Notes under the pieces: generated by a model | Told to the model about the DNA's origin: nothing | The model's input: only the letters and a program-made list of their open reading frames with translations | The model's database searches: none | Origin: an uncultured Clostridia bacterium | GTDB taxonomy: Bacteria; Bacillota; Clostridia; TANB77; CAG-508 | NCBI GenBank assembly: GCA_934122235.1 | Contig: CAKOWE010000001.1 | Span: 59,403-123,402 of the forward strand | Direction: 5' to 3' | DNA length: 64,000 bases | Shown here: positions 7,878 through 17,993 of the stretch, piece after piece | How positions within the stretch are numbered: the first letter of the stretch is position 1 | Layout of the letters: every line of letters begins with the position of its first letter | Position numbers and translations under genes: made by a program

Positions 7878-9656
7878 ATGGAAGAGAATTTAGAAACAAA
7901 AGAACAAAAAAAAGTAGATTATAAAAATAATCACAAGAGAGTACCAAGACCAATGAAAGACAAAAAAGAAAAAACATCAAAAGAGGTTCAGGTAAAATTC
8001 AAAAAAAGCAATTTAAAAGTTATACCATTAGGTGGTTTATTAGAAATAGGAAAAAACATGACTGTATTTGAATATGAAAATGACATAATCATAGTTGATT
8101 GTGGTTTGGCATTTCCAGAGGATGATATGTTAGGTATTGATTTAGTAATACCAGATATAACTTATTTAGAGAAAAATAAAGATAAAATAAGAGGTTTATT
8201 TATAACACATGGTCATGAAGATCACATTGGTGCAATACCATATTTTTTAAAACAAATAGATGTGCCAATATATGCAACAGCGCTTACTGTTGGATTAATT
8301 GAAAACAAATTAGAAGAACATAAGTTGTTAAGAAAAACAAGATTAAAAACAGTAAAACAAGGACAAACAATAAATGTTGGTTCAATGAAGGTAGAGTTTA
8401 TAAGAAGCTGTCATAGTATACCTGATTCTGTTATGTTTGCAATTCATACACCTGTTGGAACTGTTATACATTCAGGAGATTTTAAGATAGATTATACACC
8501 AATAGATGACGAAAGAATGGACTTGGGAAGACTTGCAGAACTAGGAAATAAAGGCGTTTTAGCATTGCTTGCAGATAGTACTAATTCAGAGAGAAAAGGA
8601 TATACAATGTCTGAAAGATCTGTTGGAAAGGTATTTGACAAACTTTTTGTTAATTGTACAAAAAGAATAGTTGTTGCAACATTTGCATCTAATGTGCACA
8701 GAGTTCAACAAATAGTGAATTCAGCAATAGAGAATAATAGAAAAATTGCAGTTTGTGGCAGAAGTATGATAAACATGATTGAAACAGCAAAAAAATTAGG
8801 TTATATACAGGCTCCCGATGACTTGTTTATAGATATAGATATGATAAAGTCTTATCCAGATGAGCGATTGGTTATTATAACTACAGGAAGTCAAGGAGAA
8901 CCAATGTCAGCTTTAACTAGAATGGCAACAGGTGATCACAAGAAAGTTGAGATAACGCCAAATGATTTAGTTATAATTTCTGCAACACCAATACCAGGAA
9001 ATGAAAAATTTGTTTCAAAGGTAATTGATGACTTAATGCAAATAGGAGCTGAAGTTGTATATAGTTCTTTAGCAGATGTTCATGTTTCAGGACACGCATG
9101 TCAAGAAGAGCAAAAATTGTTATTGTCATTAGTAAAACCAAAGTATTTTATACCTGTTCATGGGGAATATAGACAATTACTTGCACATGCTGAAACAGCT
9201 AAAATGGTTGGAGTAGAACCAGAAAATATATTTTTGCTTACAAATGGAAGAATATTAGAGTTAGGCGAAAAGAATGCAAAACTTGGCGGAACTGTTCCTT
9301 TTGGAAAAATAATGGTTGATGGACTAGGTGTTGGAGATGTTGGAAATATAGTTTTAAGAGATAGACAACACTTATCTCAAGATGGATTAATAATAATAGT
9401 TTTAACAATGGATTCAACTGGAGAAGTTGTTGCAGGACCAGATGTTATTTCAAGAGGATTTGTGTATGTTAGAGAATCTGAAAACTTAATGGAGGATGTA
9501 AAAAGGGTAGTTAGAGAAGAAATAAGAAAATGTGGAGAAAAGCATATAAAAGATTGGGCAACTATAAAATCTGCATTAAAAGATAATTTAAGAGACTATA
9601 TATATCAAAAAACAAAACGTAATCCTATGATTTTACCAATTATTATGGAAGTATAA
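7878..9656 (+). CDS. rnj: ribonuclease J
   Basis: RNase J is a metallo-beta-lactamase/beta-CASP nuclease with 5'-3' exonuclease and endonuclease activity in mRNA decay and rRNA maturation. The 592-residue protein has a charged Lys-rich N-terminal extension (1-40), then KVIPLGGLLEIGKNMTVFEY, the zinc motif THGHEDHIG near residue 113, IHSGDFKID, and the beta-CASP region (TTGSQGEPMSALTRMA, HVSGHACQEE, PVHGEYRQL). All metal ligands appear present. The ATG at 7878 has AGGAGG about 10 bases upstream. It is slightly longer than usual because of the basic extension. A terminator follows. Confidence 0.96.
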   Translation: MEENLETKEQKKVDYKNNHKRVPRPMKDKKEKTSKEVQVKFKKSNLKVIPLGGLLEIGKNMTVFEYENDIIIVDCGLAFPEDDMLGIDLVIPDITYLEKNKDKIRGLFITHGHEDHIGAIPYFLKQIDVPIYATALTVGLIENKLEEHKLLRKTRLKTVKQGQTINVGSMKVEFIRSCHSIPDSVMFAIHTPVGTVIHSGDFKIDYTPIDDERMDLGRLAELGNKGVLALLADSTNSERKGYTMSERSVGKVFDKLFVNCTKRIVVATFASNVHRVQQIVNSAIENNRKIAVCGRSMINMIETAKKLGYIQAPDDLFIDIDMIKSYPDERLVIITTGSQGEPMSALTRMATGDHKKVEITPNDLVIISATPIPGNEKFVSKVIDDLMQIGAEVVYSSLADVHVSGHACQEEQKLLLSLVKPKYFIPVHGEYRQLLAHAETAKMVGVEPENIFLLTNGRILELGEKNAKLGGTVPFGKIMVDGLGVGDVGNIVLRDRQHLSQDGLIIIVLTMDSTGEVVAGPDVISRGFVYVRESENLMEDVKRVVREEIRKCGEKHIKDWATIKSALKDNLRDYIYQKTKRNPMILPIIMEV

Positions 9657-9926
9657 TAAAATACAGCAATACCAAGCCTTTTGAGACTTGGTATTATTTA
9701 TTTGTTACTATTTTGTTACCTATGGTTTAAGTTTTATGAGAATTTATTTTATATTGAATAGAAATTCATTCTGTTAATGCTAACGAATATTGTAAAAATG
9801 AAAAAATATATAAAGTAATGTTTGCAGAAAGTCAAAAAATAGGATATAATATTTAAGATTTAAAATTATATGTAGAGTTTTATAAAAAAGCTGAATTAAT
9901 TTTGTCTATTATTATGGAGGTATAAA
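9657..9926 (+). other. intergenic stretch after RNase J
   Basis: A terminator hairpin (9668-9676 with 9687-9695, AATACCAAG/CTTGGTATT, then T-rich) ends the RNase J gene. The remaining AT-rich sequence holds no supported gene. The ribosome site of the next gene repeats a TATTATGGAGGTATAA-like string that resembles the last codons of RNase J. Confidence 0.5.
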
Positions 9927-10565
9927 ATGGATAATAAGGATAAAATAGATGAACTGATGGCTAAATTAATTGCAATTCATGATGAATTGCAGACAGAAAC
10001 TATGCATAAAGATATTGTAAAAAAGTATAATTTATATCCAAAATTTATTGCAGATTTTCAATATGTAACAGATATGGATAAGCTCCGTGAAAATATAGAA
10101 TTTATAATTGATGGTGTAAAAAGTGGAAAAGATAATGTAAAAATTGCTGCTGATTTAGGATATGGTTTAAATGTTTTAACCTATATTATAAGAGAAATGG
10201 GATATGGTGACTTTAATAGGGATAAAGCAGAAGAAACACGAAAGATAGAAAATGTATGGAAATGCTATAAGTTTGGTGAAATGCCATGTAGAATAGCTAA
10301 ACTATATGGACTTACTGTAGAAGAAACAGAATTTATTATAAGTAATTTTGAAAAAAGAGTTAATAAACGTATAAAAAGGGTTATTAAACGTAAGCTTGAA
10401 GAAGGCTTTGACAGAGAAGCGGAAAAGGAAAGTATAAGAAATTGCATGAAAGTGAGTGATGAAATAATTGATTACATAATGGATGAAAAGCCTTTAAACA
10501 AGCCAGATGTATTAAAAACTACAAGAATAAAAGATATGAGAGAGGTTGATAGAGATGAGTTATAA
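9927..10565 (+). CDS. HTH-like hypothetical protein upstream of gltX
   Basis: This 212-residue protein is predicted mostly helical and soluble. Segments such as IAADLGYGLNVLTYIIREMG (about residues 72-91) and IAKLYGLTVEETEFIISNFE (about 122-141) have the spacing of helix-turn-helix units, so it may bind DNA or RNA. I do not recognise the family. Its end overlaps the gltX start by 11 bases (ATG at 10555, stop at 10563), which points to translational coupling. GGAGG lies just before its own ATG. Confidence 0.55.
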   Translation: MDNKDKIDELMAKLIAIHDELQTETMHKDIVKKYNLYPKFIADFQYVTDMDKLRENIEFIIDGVKSGKDNVKIAADLGYGLNVLTYIIREMGYGDFNRDKAEETRKIENVWKCYKFGEMPCRIAKLYGLTVEETEFIISNFEKRVNKRIKRVIKRKLEEGFDREAEKESIRNCMKVSDEIIDYIMDEKPLNKPDVLKTTRIKDMREVDRDEL

Positions 10566-12192
10566 AGAATTAGCAGATTTAATATTTCCAAATGCTAAGG
10601 AAATATCATATTATGAGGAAAAATATCCAGAAAGAAATTTGCCAGAAGGAGCAATAGTTACAAGATATGCTCCTAGTCCTACTGGATTTATGCATATAGG
10701 AGGTCTATATCAGGCTTTAATAGCTATCAAATTGGCTGAGCAAACTAAAGGGGTATTCTTTTTAAGAGTTGAAGATACTGATCAAAAAAGAGAAATAGAA
10801 AATGGAGTAGAAGAAATTATAAGTGCTTTAAAAAAATTTGGACTTGAAGCAGATGAAGGAATGACATCAAGTGAAACAGAAAAAGGTATGTATGGTCCAT
10901 ATAAACAAAGTAAAAGAAAAGAAATATATGAAGCGTATGCTAAATCTTTAATAGAAAAAGGACTAGCATACCCATGTTTTTGTACACCAGAAGAATTAGA
11001 AGAAATAAGAAATAAACAAGAAGCTGCTAAAATAAGGCCTGGATATTATGGCGTATGGGCAAAGTGTAGAAATCTTCCAATAGGTGAGGCAATAGAAAGA
11101 ATAAAAAATGGCGAAAAATATATAATAAGATTCAAATCTCAAGGAAGAGAAGATAGAAAAATAAAACATCATGATGTTATAAAAGGAAATGTAGATTTCC
11201 CAGAAAATGATCAAGATATAGTAATAATAAAAGCAGATGGACTTCCAACATACCATTTTGCTCACGCAATAGATGATCATTTAATGAGAACCACGCATGT
11301 AATAAGAGGAGATGAATGGCTATCATCAGTCCCATTGCATTTACAATTATTTCATGAGTTAGGTTTTAAACCACCTAAATATGCACATATTGCTCCAATT
11401 ATGAAAAATGATGAAGGAAATAAGAGAAAATTAAGTAAAAGAAAAGACCCAGAAGCTGCTGTTAGTTACTATGAAGAAGAAGGTATACCAGAATTGGCAG
11501 TAAAAGAATATTTATTAAATATAGCTAATTCTAATTTTGAAAATTGGAGAAGAGCAAATCCAGATAAAAAAATAGAAGAATTTGAACTTCAATTAAATAA
11601 AATGGGAGTTAGTGGAGCTTTATTTGATATGGTAAAATTATTAGATGTAGCAAAAATAGTTATATCTAAAATGTCAGCTGAGGAAGTATACGAAAATGCA
11701 TATAATTGGGCTAAAAAATATGATTCTAGTTTAGAAAAATTATTAAATGATAAAGAATATGCTGTAAAAGTATTTTCAATTGAAAGAGGAAATAAAAAGC
11801 CAAGAAAAGATATTTCAAAATGGTCAGAAATAAAGAATAATATTTGCTATATGTATGATAACGAAACAATAGATTATAATTATCCAGAAACAATGAATAA
11901 AGAAGACATTAATAAAATTTTAAAATTATACATAGAAAAATATTTTAACATAGAAGATGACAAACAAACTTGGTTTGATAAAATGAAAGACTTAGCTGAA
12001 AATGTTGGTTTTGCAAGAGAAGTTAAAGAGTATAAGCAAAATCCAGAAGCTTATAAAGGACATGTTGGAGATATTAGTATGGTAGTAAGAGTTGCGGTTA
12101 CAGGCAGACAAAATACACCAGATTTGTATGAAATAATGCAAGTGTTAGGAAAAGATAGAGTTGAAAAAAGAATAAATGCAGCTATAAAATAA
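10555..12192 (+). CDS. gltX: glutamyl-tRNA synthetase
   Basis: This class I aminoacyl-tRNA synthetase charges tRNA with glutamate. The 545-residue protein has the RYAPSPTGFMHIGGLYQALI signature (HIGG) near residues 34-53, DTDQKRE, and the second signature NKRKLSKRKDPEA (KLSKR) near residue 293. A cysteine-bearing insertion (YPCFCTPEELEEI) follows the catalytic core, as is common. I start it at ATG 10555; the TTG at 10546 lies too close to the AGAGAGG ribosome site. Its relative length and divergent C-terminal half suggest a clostridial subtype. Whether it also charges tRNA-Gln cannot be told. Confidence 0.93.
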   Translation: MSYKELADLIFPNAKEISYYEEKYPERNLPEGAIVTRYAPSPTGFMHIGGLYQALIAIKLAEQTKGVFFLRVEDTDQKREIENGVEEIISALKKFGLEADEGMTSSETEKGMYGPYKQSKRKEIYEAYAKSLIEKGLAYPCFCTPEELEEIRNKQEAAKIRPGYYGVWAKCRNLPIGEAIERIKNGEKYIIRFKSQGREDRKIKHHDVIKGNVDFPENDQDIVIIKADGLPTYHFAHAIDDHLMRTTHVIRGDEWLSSVPLHLQLFHELGFKPPKYAHIAPIMKNDEGNKRKLSKRKDPEAAVSYYEEEGIPELAVKEYLLNIANSNFENWRRANPDKKIEEFELQLNKMGVSGALFDMVKLLDVAKIVISKMSAEEVYENAYNWAKKYDSSLEKLLNDKEYAVKVFSIERGNKKPRKDISKWSEIKNNICYMYDNETIDYNYPETMNKEDINKILKLYIEKYFNIEDDKQTWFDKMKDLAENVGFAREVKEYKQNPEAYKGHVGDISMVVRVAVTGRQNTPDLYEIMQVLGKDRVEKRINAAIK

Positions 12193-12261
12193 TGCATAAT
12201 ATTTGAACTCGTAAAAAATGAATATAATTATATTAAGAATAAATTTTTTAGGAGGAATCCT

Positions 12262-12435
12262 ATGGAATATAATGTGGGGGATATTGTAAAATTAAAAAAA
12301 CAACACCCATGCGGAAGCAAACTATGGGAAATAACTCGAGTAGGAGTAGATTTTAAACTAAAATGCTGTGGCTGTGGGCATGTAATAGTTGTAGAAAGAC
12401 CAAAAGCATTAAAAATGATAATATCAAAAGAATAG
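12262..12435 (+). CDS. DUF951 family small protein
   Basis: This 57-residue protein (start MEYNVGDIVKLKKQHPCGSK, then WEITRVGVDFKLKCCGCGHV) matches DUF951, a small family common in Firmicutes. A Cys-rich CCGCGH motif with the earlier HPCG suggests metal binding. AGGAGG precedes the ATG by 6 bases. The function is unknown; in Firmicutes it often sits near translation or chromosome genes, and here it follows gltX by 69 bases. Confidence 0.85.
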   Translation: MEYNVGDIVKLKKQHPCGSKLWEITRVGVDFKLKCCGCGHVIVVERPKALKMIISKE

Positions 12436-12620
12436 CTTTAGATGGAGAAATATAAAAGTGAAATGAACATTTTAGGGTTCGTTTTGAAGATATATTTCTT
12501 CTTTTTTTGCAATTAAGATAAAAACTATTGCAATATAAAACATATTGGTATATATTTATGTAGAAAATTAAATTAGCATCATTAGGTAATTAGAAATAAA
12601 ACGAAGGAGAATTTTTAATT

Positions 12621-12686
<66 letters not shown>

Positions 12687-12713
12687 TCTAAAAAACGAAA
12701 TAAAAACATAGAT

Positions 12714-12767
12714 AAACACAATATTCTATGTGTATTTTTTATACGCATTGAATATTGTGTTTTTTTG
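12714..12767 (+). terminator. long intrinsic terminator downstream of the His-Thr ORF
   Basis: A nearly perfect 22-bp stem (12714-12735 with 12741-12762) has one or two imperfect pairs and a T-rich loop, and runs into a T tract. Confidence 0.85.
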
Positions 12768-13030
12768 TTAGTTTTATTGCAATATATAATAGCATTTTTG
12801 TTCTGCTTTCCAAGGTATTTAAGATATATATACTGTATGGATGATGATATACACTGAACTTTATTTAATCTTCAATGTAGAACTCGCCCTAATATTTATA
12901 TATCTATTAGATATTACATAAAGTGTTTTTTTATGAAACTAGTATTCGTAGTTAAATTTATATATAAGAAATATCAAATACTATGGAAAGTGTGTAATTG
13001 ATAAATATGAACAAAGGAGGAAGAATTTAA

Positions 13031-15085
13031 GTGAAAAAACAGCTAAAAAATAAAATGTTGAAAATTATAATTATAAGTTTAGTAGTATTTATAATATTAT
13101 TGCTAATATTATTCTCCGAAGATATAATAAAATTACAAAATAAAAACAGTATAGCATTATTAGAAAACTCATCATTTGAAACAATTACAAATAATCCAAA
13201 TATTCCTAAAATTTCAGCAGGAATGATACCTGTAAAGTGGGATGGAAGTTATTGGATAATAACAACACCAAACGATACTGAGTGGTACAATTATGAAAAT
13301 GGAAAATTTGCACATGTAATGTTGAATGATGGATATTATCAAAGTGAATTAATACAAGATATGACAAATAAAGAATTGGCTAAAGATAATATTGGGTGCC
13401 AAGTTTCAGATGGCAAAAGAGGTAGTATATTTACGTGGATACCAAGATATGCATATAAAGAAAGTGGAGAAGTTAAGTATGCTCCAACAGAATTGCAACT
13501 AGGTGGAGAGTGGATTATACCAGATATTTTCACATATACTGTGTCAGATGCAACAAAACCAGATTTTTCATTAGGTGGAGTATGGCTACAAAAAGATGTA
13601 GATACTGCATATTCAAGTAAAATGACAGAAATGCAAAAAGAAGATGGAATATATGGATTTTTGGCACATACAAAACCAGTAAAAATTTTAGCAGAGGATA
13701 CAAAGGTAATTCAAAAATATATAGAAAATGTTAGTACAATCAATTCATTAGATGATATTTCAAATACAAATCGAATACTACTAAAAATAGTAGATACACA
13801 AAAATATGAACCAATAAAAGCAAATATAATACATAACAAAACAGAACAAAAAATAGAAATAAGAGTTACATATACCTCAAATGGAATACGAGAAATAGTA
13901 GATGATTATGGAAATGCGATGGCTCTTACACAAACAGATGGAGTGATATTAGCAGATACAGGAAATGTGGGATTAGCTAAAGGAACATATTATTTTACTG
14001 TAATAGATAACAAAGACAATAAAAAGGAATTAAGTATACAGCCAAATGTAGACAGCTTATACAAAGTAGCATATATAAGTGGAACGGATAACATGGTGCA
14101 TTGGACTACTTATAATAAAACACAGGAAACAAGAACGAGTGCAGAAAATATTTTGTTAAATCAAATAAGGTTAGAAGATACTTCTACAACATATAGCAGA
14201 GCAATAAAAGACAAAAATAGTGCAATAACAGCAATAGGAGAGGAAACACGTAATAGTGAAGATGAACAAATATATTTTTATGGTAGATATAAGGCTAATG
14301 AAAATAATACATATTCTGTTAGTGAAGATTTAAATTATAGCACAGTAAAATATAAAAAGGGATATTACTTAGAGGGATACCATTATTTATATTATTATTA
14401 TGCTTTTCAATTATATTCATTGAATCAAAGTCAAGGGGAAATAACATTAAGTCTACCAAAAAAAATATATAATGATACATCTTTTAAAACATTATATTCA
14501 AATTCTTCAGGAATACCAACTTTTAATGCATATGGTAGTGGAGATAAAAATATGCCTAGTTCAGCAACATCAAAAAATGCTTTTTATAAATATGTTTATT
14601 CTTCAACAGAAAATGATTATTATGTATTTAAAAGATATACAATGACAATAAATAAAAAAACTACTTATTCGCGAGGAGATTTTATAGAATATACATCTGG
14701 TACTACAGATCAATATCCAAATAATGATCGCTCTGGTTCGTACTGGTATGTACGAAATAATCTTATGCCAAAGTATACATTATACAAATATGACCAAGAC
14801 TTAATATTAAAAAGTACATATGATGTTGATACAAAAACAATAACAACAATACCAATAGATATTTCTAATAAAGGAAATAACAAAGTAAAACTTACATTAA
14901 GCACGTCAGGTTCTACTTATAAAACATATATATCAAATGATAATACAACATGGCAAGAAATAACAGATATAGTATCAGGAACACCGAAAGAATTAGATGT
15001 AGATGGATGGAATAATTTATATTTAAAAATAGAAGCAAATACAAGCCGAATAGATAATATAGATGTAGCGTATTATAAAGATTAA
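13031..15085 (+). CDS. large anchored surface protein of unknown function
   Basis: This 684-residue protein has a short basic N-terminus and one hydrophobic helix (about residues 10-28, LKIIIISLVVFIILLLILFS), with the rest outside the cell. Residues 60-100 contain GMIPVKWDGSYWIITTPNDT and a KFAHVMLNDG stretch, a pattern I associate with clostridial prepilin-like surface proteins. Residues 370-560 are rich in Tyr, Ser and Thr. The C-terminus (about 590-684) alternates like a beta-sandwich adhesion or sugar-binding domain. It starts at GTG with AAAGGAGG upstream. No sortase motif is visible. A perfect terminator follows. The ligand is unknown. Confidence 0.6.
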   Translation: MKKQLKNKMLKIIIISLVVFIILLLILFSEDIIKLQNKNSIALLENSSFETITNNPNIPKISAGMIPVKWDGSYWIITTPNDTEWYNYENGKFAHVMLNDGYYQSELIQDMTNKELAKDNIGCQVSDGKRGSIFTWIPRYAYKESGEVKYAPTELQLGGEWIIPDIFTYTVSDATKPDFSLGGVWLQKDVDTAYSSKMTEMQKEDGIYGFLAHTKPVKILAEDTKVIQKYIENVSTINSLDDISNTNRILLKIVDTQKYEPIKANIIHNKTEQKIEIRVTYTSNGIREIVDDYGNAMALTQTDGVILADTGNVGLAKGTYYFTVIDNKDNKKELSIQPNVDSLYKVAYISGTDNMVHWTTYNKTQETRTSAENILLNQIRLEDTSTTYSRAIKDKNSAITAIGEETRNSEDEQIYFYGRYKANENNTYSVSEDLNYSTVKYKKGYYLEGYHYLYYYYAFQLYSLNQSQGEITLSLPKKIYNDTSFKTLYSNSSGIPTFNAYGSGDKNMPSSATSKNAFYKYVYSSTENDYYVFKRYTMTINKKTTYSRGDFIEYTSGTTDQYPNNDRSGSYWYVRNNLMPKYTLYKYDQDLILKSTYDVDTKTITTIPIDISNKGNNKVKLTLSTSGSTYKTYISNDNTTWQEITDIVSGTPKELDVDGWNNLYLKIEANTSRIDNIDVAYYKD

Positions 15086-15089
15086 AATA

Positions 15090-15130
15090 ACCAAAAAGAA
15101 GTTACTTAAAACTGTAACTTCTTTTTGGTA
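15090..15130. terminator. terminator after the surface-protein gene
   Basis: A perfect 16-bp stem (15090-15105 with 15114-15129, ACCAAAAAGAAGTTAC arm) has an 8-base loop. Confidence 0.85.
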
Positions 15131-15174
15131 CAAAACTATATTTAATGTCAATTCAATAGTTTATAAATTAACTT

Positions 15175-15546
15175 TTATAATTTATTTTCTAATCGCATAT
15201 ATAAAATTGGATAAGGGTTTCCTTGTTCATCTAGTTCTGCCCTTTTATAAGTTTTAAATCCCATGTGTTCATAAAATTCTTTTGCGTTAGGATTTTGTTC
15301 ATTGACTACTAATTCATTAAAATTATAATTTTCTATGCCATATTTTAATAATTGTTTTCCTAATCCTTTTCCTCTTTCACTATTTTTTATAAATAACATT
15401 TCAAGTTTTTTATTTTCAATTCCCATAAAAGCAATAGGTGTATTGTTTTTATTTTCTATAATTATTAAATGTAATACTGACTTTAATGCTTGTGGAACAT
15501 ATTTTTTGATATTTTTTATTTCTTCATTATTATAAATGAATACCAA
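15175..15546 (-). pseudogene. 5'-truncated GNAT acetyltransferase
   Basis: The frame encodes the C-terminal two thirds of a GNAT N-acetyltransferase: AFMGIE, then the acetyl-CoA loop ERGKGLGKQLLKYGI, NEQNPNAKEFYEHMGFKTYK. Related proteins begin with about 30-40 more residues before the IKKYVPQAL segment. Here the frame opens only with TTG at 15546, without a ribosome site, directly against a remnant of an unrelated membrane protein. This looks like a deletion junction that removed the N-terminus, so the gene is probably dead or expressed from a poor start. Confidence 0.6.
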
Positions 15547-15821
15547 AAACCTTTGGCAAATGTTCTTGCACCTGCTAAATAAACAAGAAAAATAAAAATT
15601 GCCAACAGTACTATTAATGCTGGGAGTTTTTTTATTATTCTTTCTTTTGGAGTTAAAATTTTTTGGGTCTTACATTATTATATTCTGGTAACTCTTGAAC
15701 TCTTTTTTTGTATTTCTATTGGCAAATTGTGAATACCAGACAAAGGATTTATTTTATATGAGATTATGCATAATAAATAAAAAAATAAACATAATCCGAT
15801 ACATTCTATTAATAAGGTCAT
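15547..15821 (-). pseudogene. decayed membrane protein fragment
   Basis: Reading from ATG 15821 gives a hydrophobic helix (LLIECIGLCLFFYLLCIISY), then NPLSGIHNLPIEIQKRVQEL, then a second helix (LPALIVLLAIFIFLVYLAGA), but only if two A-run length changes are corrected. The first is a 7-A run in the IEIQK region (near 15710), the second the A/T run near 15660. The C-terminal part is missing and the sequence runs into the GNAT remnant. Unlike the eight CGG sites, these breaks are in homopolymers and look like ordinary decay. Confidence 0.5.
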
Positions 15822-16038
15822 ATTTTTTCTCACTTTCAAATTAATATTTACTAAGTGTTTTGTTAATTATTATTTAACTTTGTTACAATAGTAATGTTTT
15901 ATGTATCAAAAAAGGTTGAATATACAAAATTTATCTATTAAAAGTTTTTTTAGATAAGTTATAGGTATGCTTAAAGCCCTTATTTTAAGGGCCTTAAATA
16001 ATTTATTAAAACAGTTTTTATACTTTTTATAAGAAACT
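15822..16038. other. AT-rich intergenic region
   Basis: No gene is seen. A palindrome with one mismatch (TTAAAGCCCTT/AAGGGCCTTAA at 15971-15998) may help end the engB-serS operon, though it lacks a clear T tract. Confidence 0.4.
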
Positions 16039-16617
16039 CTAAATATATTCTTCAATTTTTTTCCACATATCTTCTGTGTATATTTTATTTTCAGAAGAGA
16101 ATGGATAAATTGGACTATAGGATATTCCTAAATGATTTTTGATGTTGTCAACATAAGATTGAACTTTTGTAGGAGCAAGTTTATCTGCTTTATTGCATAG
16201 TACAATAAATGGTAAGTTTGTCTTTAATATGTAATCATACATTAATAAATCGTTTGCTGTGGGGTCATGTCTAATATCTATTAAAAATATGATAAGAGAT
16301 ATAGATTCTTGTTTAACTAAATATTCTTCAATAAAGTTTCCAACGCGTTCTTGTTCTTGTTTAGACATTTTACTAAATCCATATCCTGGTAAGTCTACAA
16401 AGTAAAATAGGTTATCTATATTATAAAAATTAATTTGCCTTGTTTTACCAGGTTCACTACTAGTTCTAGCTAAAGATTTTCTATTTATCATTGTGTTAAT
16501 AAAAGATGATTTTCCTACATTAGATTTTCCAACTAATACTATTTCTGGTAAATCTGATTTTGGATATTGTTTAGGGCTTACAGCAGATATTTCAAATTTT
16601 GGATTTTTAACTTGCAT
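16039..16617 (-). CDS. engB: ribosome biogenesis GTPase EngB (YsxC/YihA)
   Basis: EngB is a small essential GTPase needed late in 50S subunit assembly. The 192-residue protein shows G1 VGKSNVGKSSFIN (about 28-40), the switch region ARTSSEPGKTRQINFYN, G3 FVDLPGYGFSK, G4 LCNKADK (about 139-145) and a G5-like SSENKI. It is the usual length. It lies 31 bases after serS on the same strand and is probably cotranscribed. Confidence 0.96.
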   Translation of the reverse strand: MQVKNPKFEISAVSPKQYPKSDLPEIVLVGKSNVGKSSFINTMINRKSLARTSSEPGKTRQINFYNIDNLFYFVDLPGYGFSKMSKQEQERVGNFIEEYLVKQESISLIIFLIDIRHDPTANDLLMYDYILKTNLPFIVLCNKADKLAPTKVQSYVDNIKNHLGISYSPIYPFSSENKIYTEDMWKKIEEYI

Positions 16618-16648
16618 TTAATTTATCTCCTTATAGTATTTTTGTAGA

Positions 16649-17932
16649 TTATTTTTTTATGATTTTATCAATTCCGCCCATGTATGGTCTTAAAACTTCA
16701 GGAATGTTGATGCTTCCATCTGGATTATAATTATTTTCTAAGAAAGCAATTAACATTCTTGGTGGGGCGATTACAGTGTTGTTCAATGTATGTGGATAGT
16801 AATTTCCTTTTTCTCCTTTTACACGAATACCAAGACGTCTACTTTGAGCATCTGTTAGGTTAGAACAACTTCCAACTTCAAAGTATTTTTTTTGTCTAGG
16901 GCTCCATGCTTCAACATCTACACTTTTAGTTTTTAAATCAGCTAAATCTCCAGAACAACATTCTAATGTACGAACTGGTATATCTAAACTTCTAAATAAT
17001 TCAACGGTATAAGACCACATTTTATTATACCAATCAAAGCTATCTTCTGGTTCACAAACCACTATCATCTCTTGCTTTTCAAATTGATGTATACGATAAA
17101 CACCACGTTCTTCCAAGCCATGAGATCCTTTTTCTTTTCTAAAGCAAGGAGAGTAAGAAGTCATAGTATACGGTAAATCTGATTTTTGAAGAATTTGGTC
17201 TTTAAATTTTCCAATCATTGAGTGTTCGCTTGTACCAATTAGATATAAATCTTCTCCTTCTATTTTGTACATCATTGCATCCATTTCTTCAAAGCTCATA
17301 ACACCTGTAACAACATCACTTCTAATCATAAATGGAGGAACACAATAAGTAAAGCCTTTATTAATCATAAAATCTCTAGCATAACTAATTACAGCAGAGT
17401 GAAGTCTTGCAATATCTCCCATTAAGTAATAAAAACCTTGACCAGCTACTCTACGAGCAGAATCTAAATCTATACCAGATAAGTTTTCCATAATGTCTGT
17501 ATGATAAGGAATTTCATAATCAGGAACAACTGGTTCACCAAATTTTTCTATTTCAACATTTTCAGAATCATCTTTTCCAATAGGAACAGAAGAATCTATA
17601 ATGTTTGGTATTTTCATCATAATATTTTTTATTTCATTAGCATATTTTTCTTCTAATTGTTCATTTTTTGCTAATTGGTTATTTATATCATTTACTTGTT
17701 TTTTTATGTCTTCAGCTTCATCTTTTTTACCATTTTTCATAAGCATACCTATTTGACTGCTTAAAGTATTTCTGCTCATTCTAAGCTCATCGCCTTTTAG
17801 TTTTGTTGCTCTATTTAATTTGTCTAATTCTAAAACTTCATCAACTAAGCTTAATTTGTGGTCTTGAAATTTCTTTTTTATATTTTCTTTTACCATTTCT
17901 GGGTTTTCTCTAATTAATTTTATATCTATCAT
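16649..17932 (-). CDS. serS: seryl-tRNA synthetase
   Basis: This class II synthetase charges tRNA-Ser (and tRNA-Sec where present). The 427-residue protein has the N-terminal coiled-coil arm that contacts the tRNA long variable arm (about 27-110). Motif 2 is FRKEKGSHGLEERGVYRIHQ (about 263-282) and motif 3 is NTVIAPPRMLIAFLEN near 389. It is full length with a normal start. I saw no T-box in the 61 bases between it and the upstream DUF1653 gene. Confidence 0.97.
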   Translation of the reverse strand: MIDIKLIRENPEMVKENIKKKFQDHKLSLVDEVLELDKLNRATKLKGDELRMSRNTLSSQIGMLMKNGKKDEAEDIKKQVNDINNQLAKNEQLEEKYANEIKNIMMKIPNIIDSSVPIGKDDSENVEIEKFGEPVVPDYEIPYHTDIMENLSGIDLDSARRVAGQGFYYLMGDIARLHSAVISYARDFMINKGFTYCVPPFMIRSDVVTGVMSFEEMDAMMYKIEGEDLYLIGTSEHSMIGKFKDQILQKSDLPYTMTSYSPCFRKEKGSHGLEERGVYRIHQFEKQEMIVVCEPEDSFDWYNKMWSYTVELFRSLDIPVRTLECCSGDLADLKTKSVDVEAWSPRQKKYFEVGSCSNLTDAQSRRLGIRVKGEKGNYYPHTLNNTVIAPPRMLIAFLENNYNPDGSINIPEVLRPYMGGIDKIIKK

Positions 17933-17993
17933 GATAATCTTCCTTCCTAAAATAAAAATATATATTATTGAGAATTGTTACGCAAAATAATAT

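Noticed and set aside
10546..10554. TTG start for gltX
   Set aside because: It lies one base after the AGAGAGG site; ATG 10555 has correct spacing.
16649..17993. T-box riboswitch before serS
   Set aside because: Only 61 bases separate serS from the upstream gene, and no specifier hairpin or T-box motif is seen.
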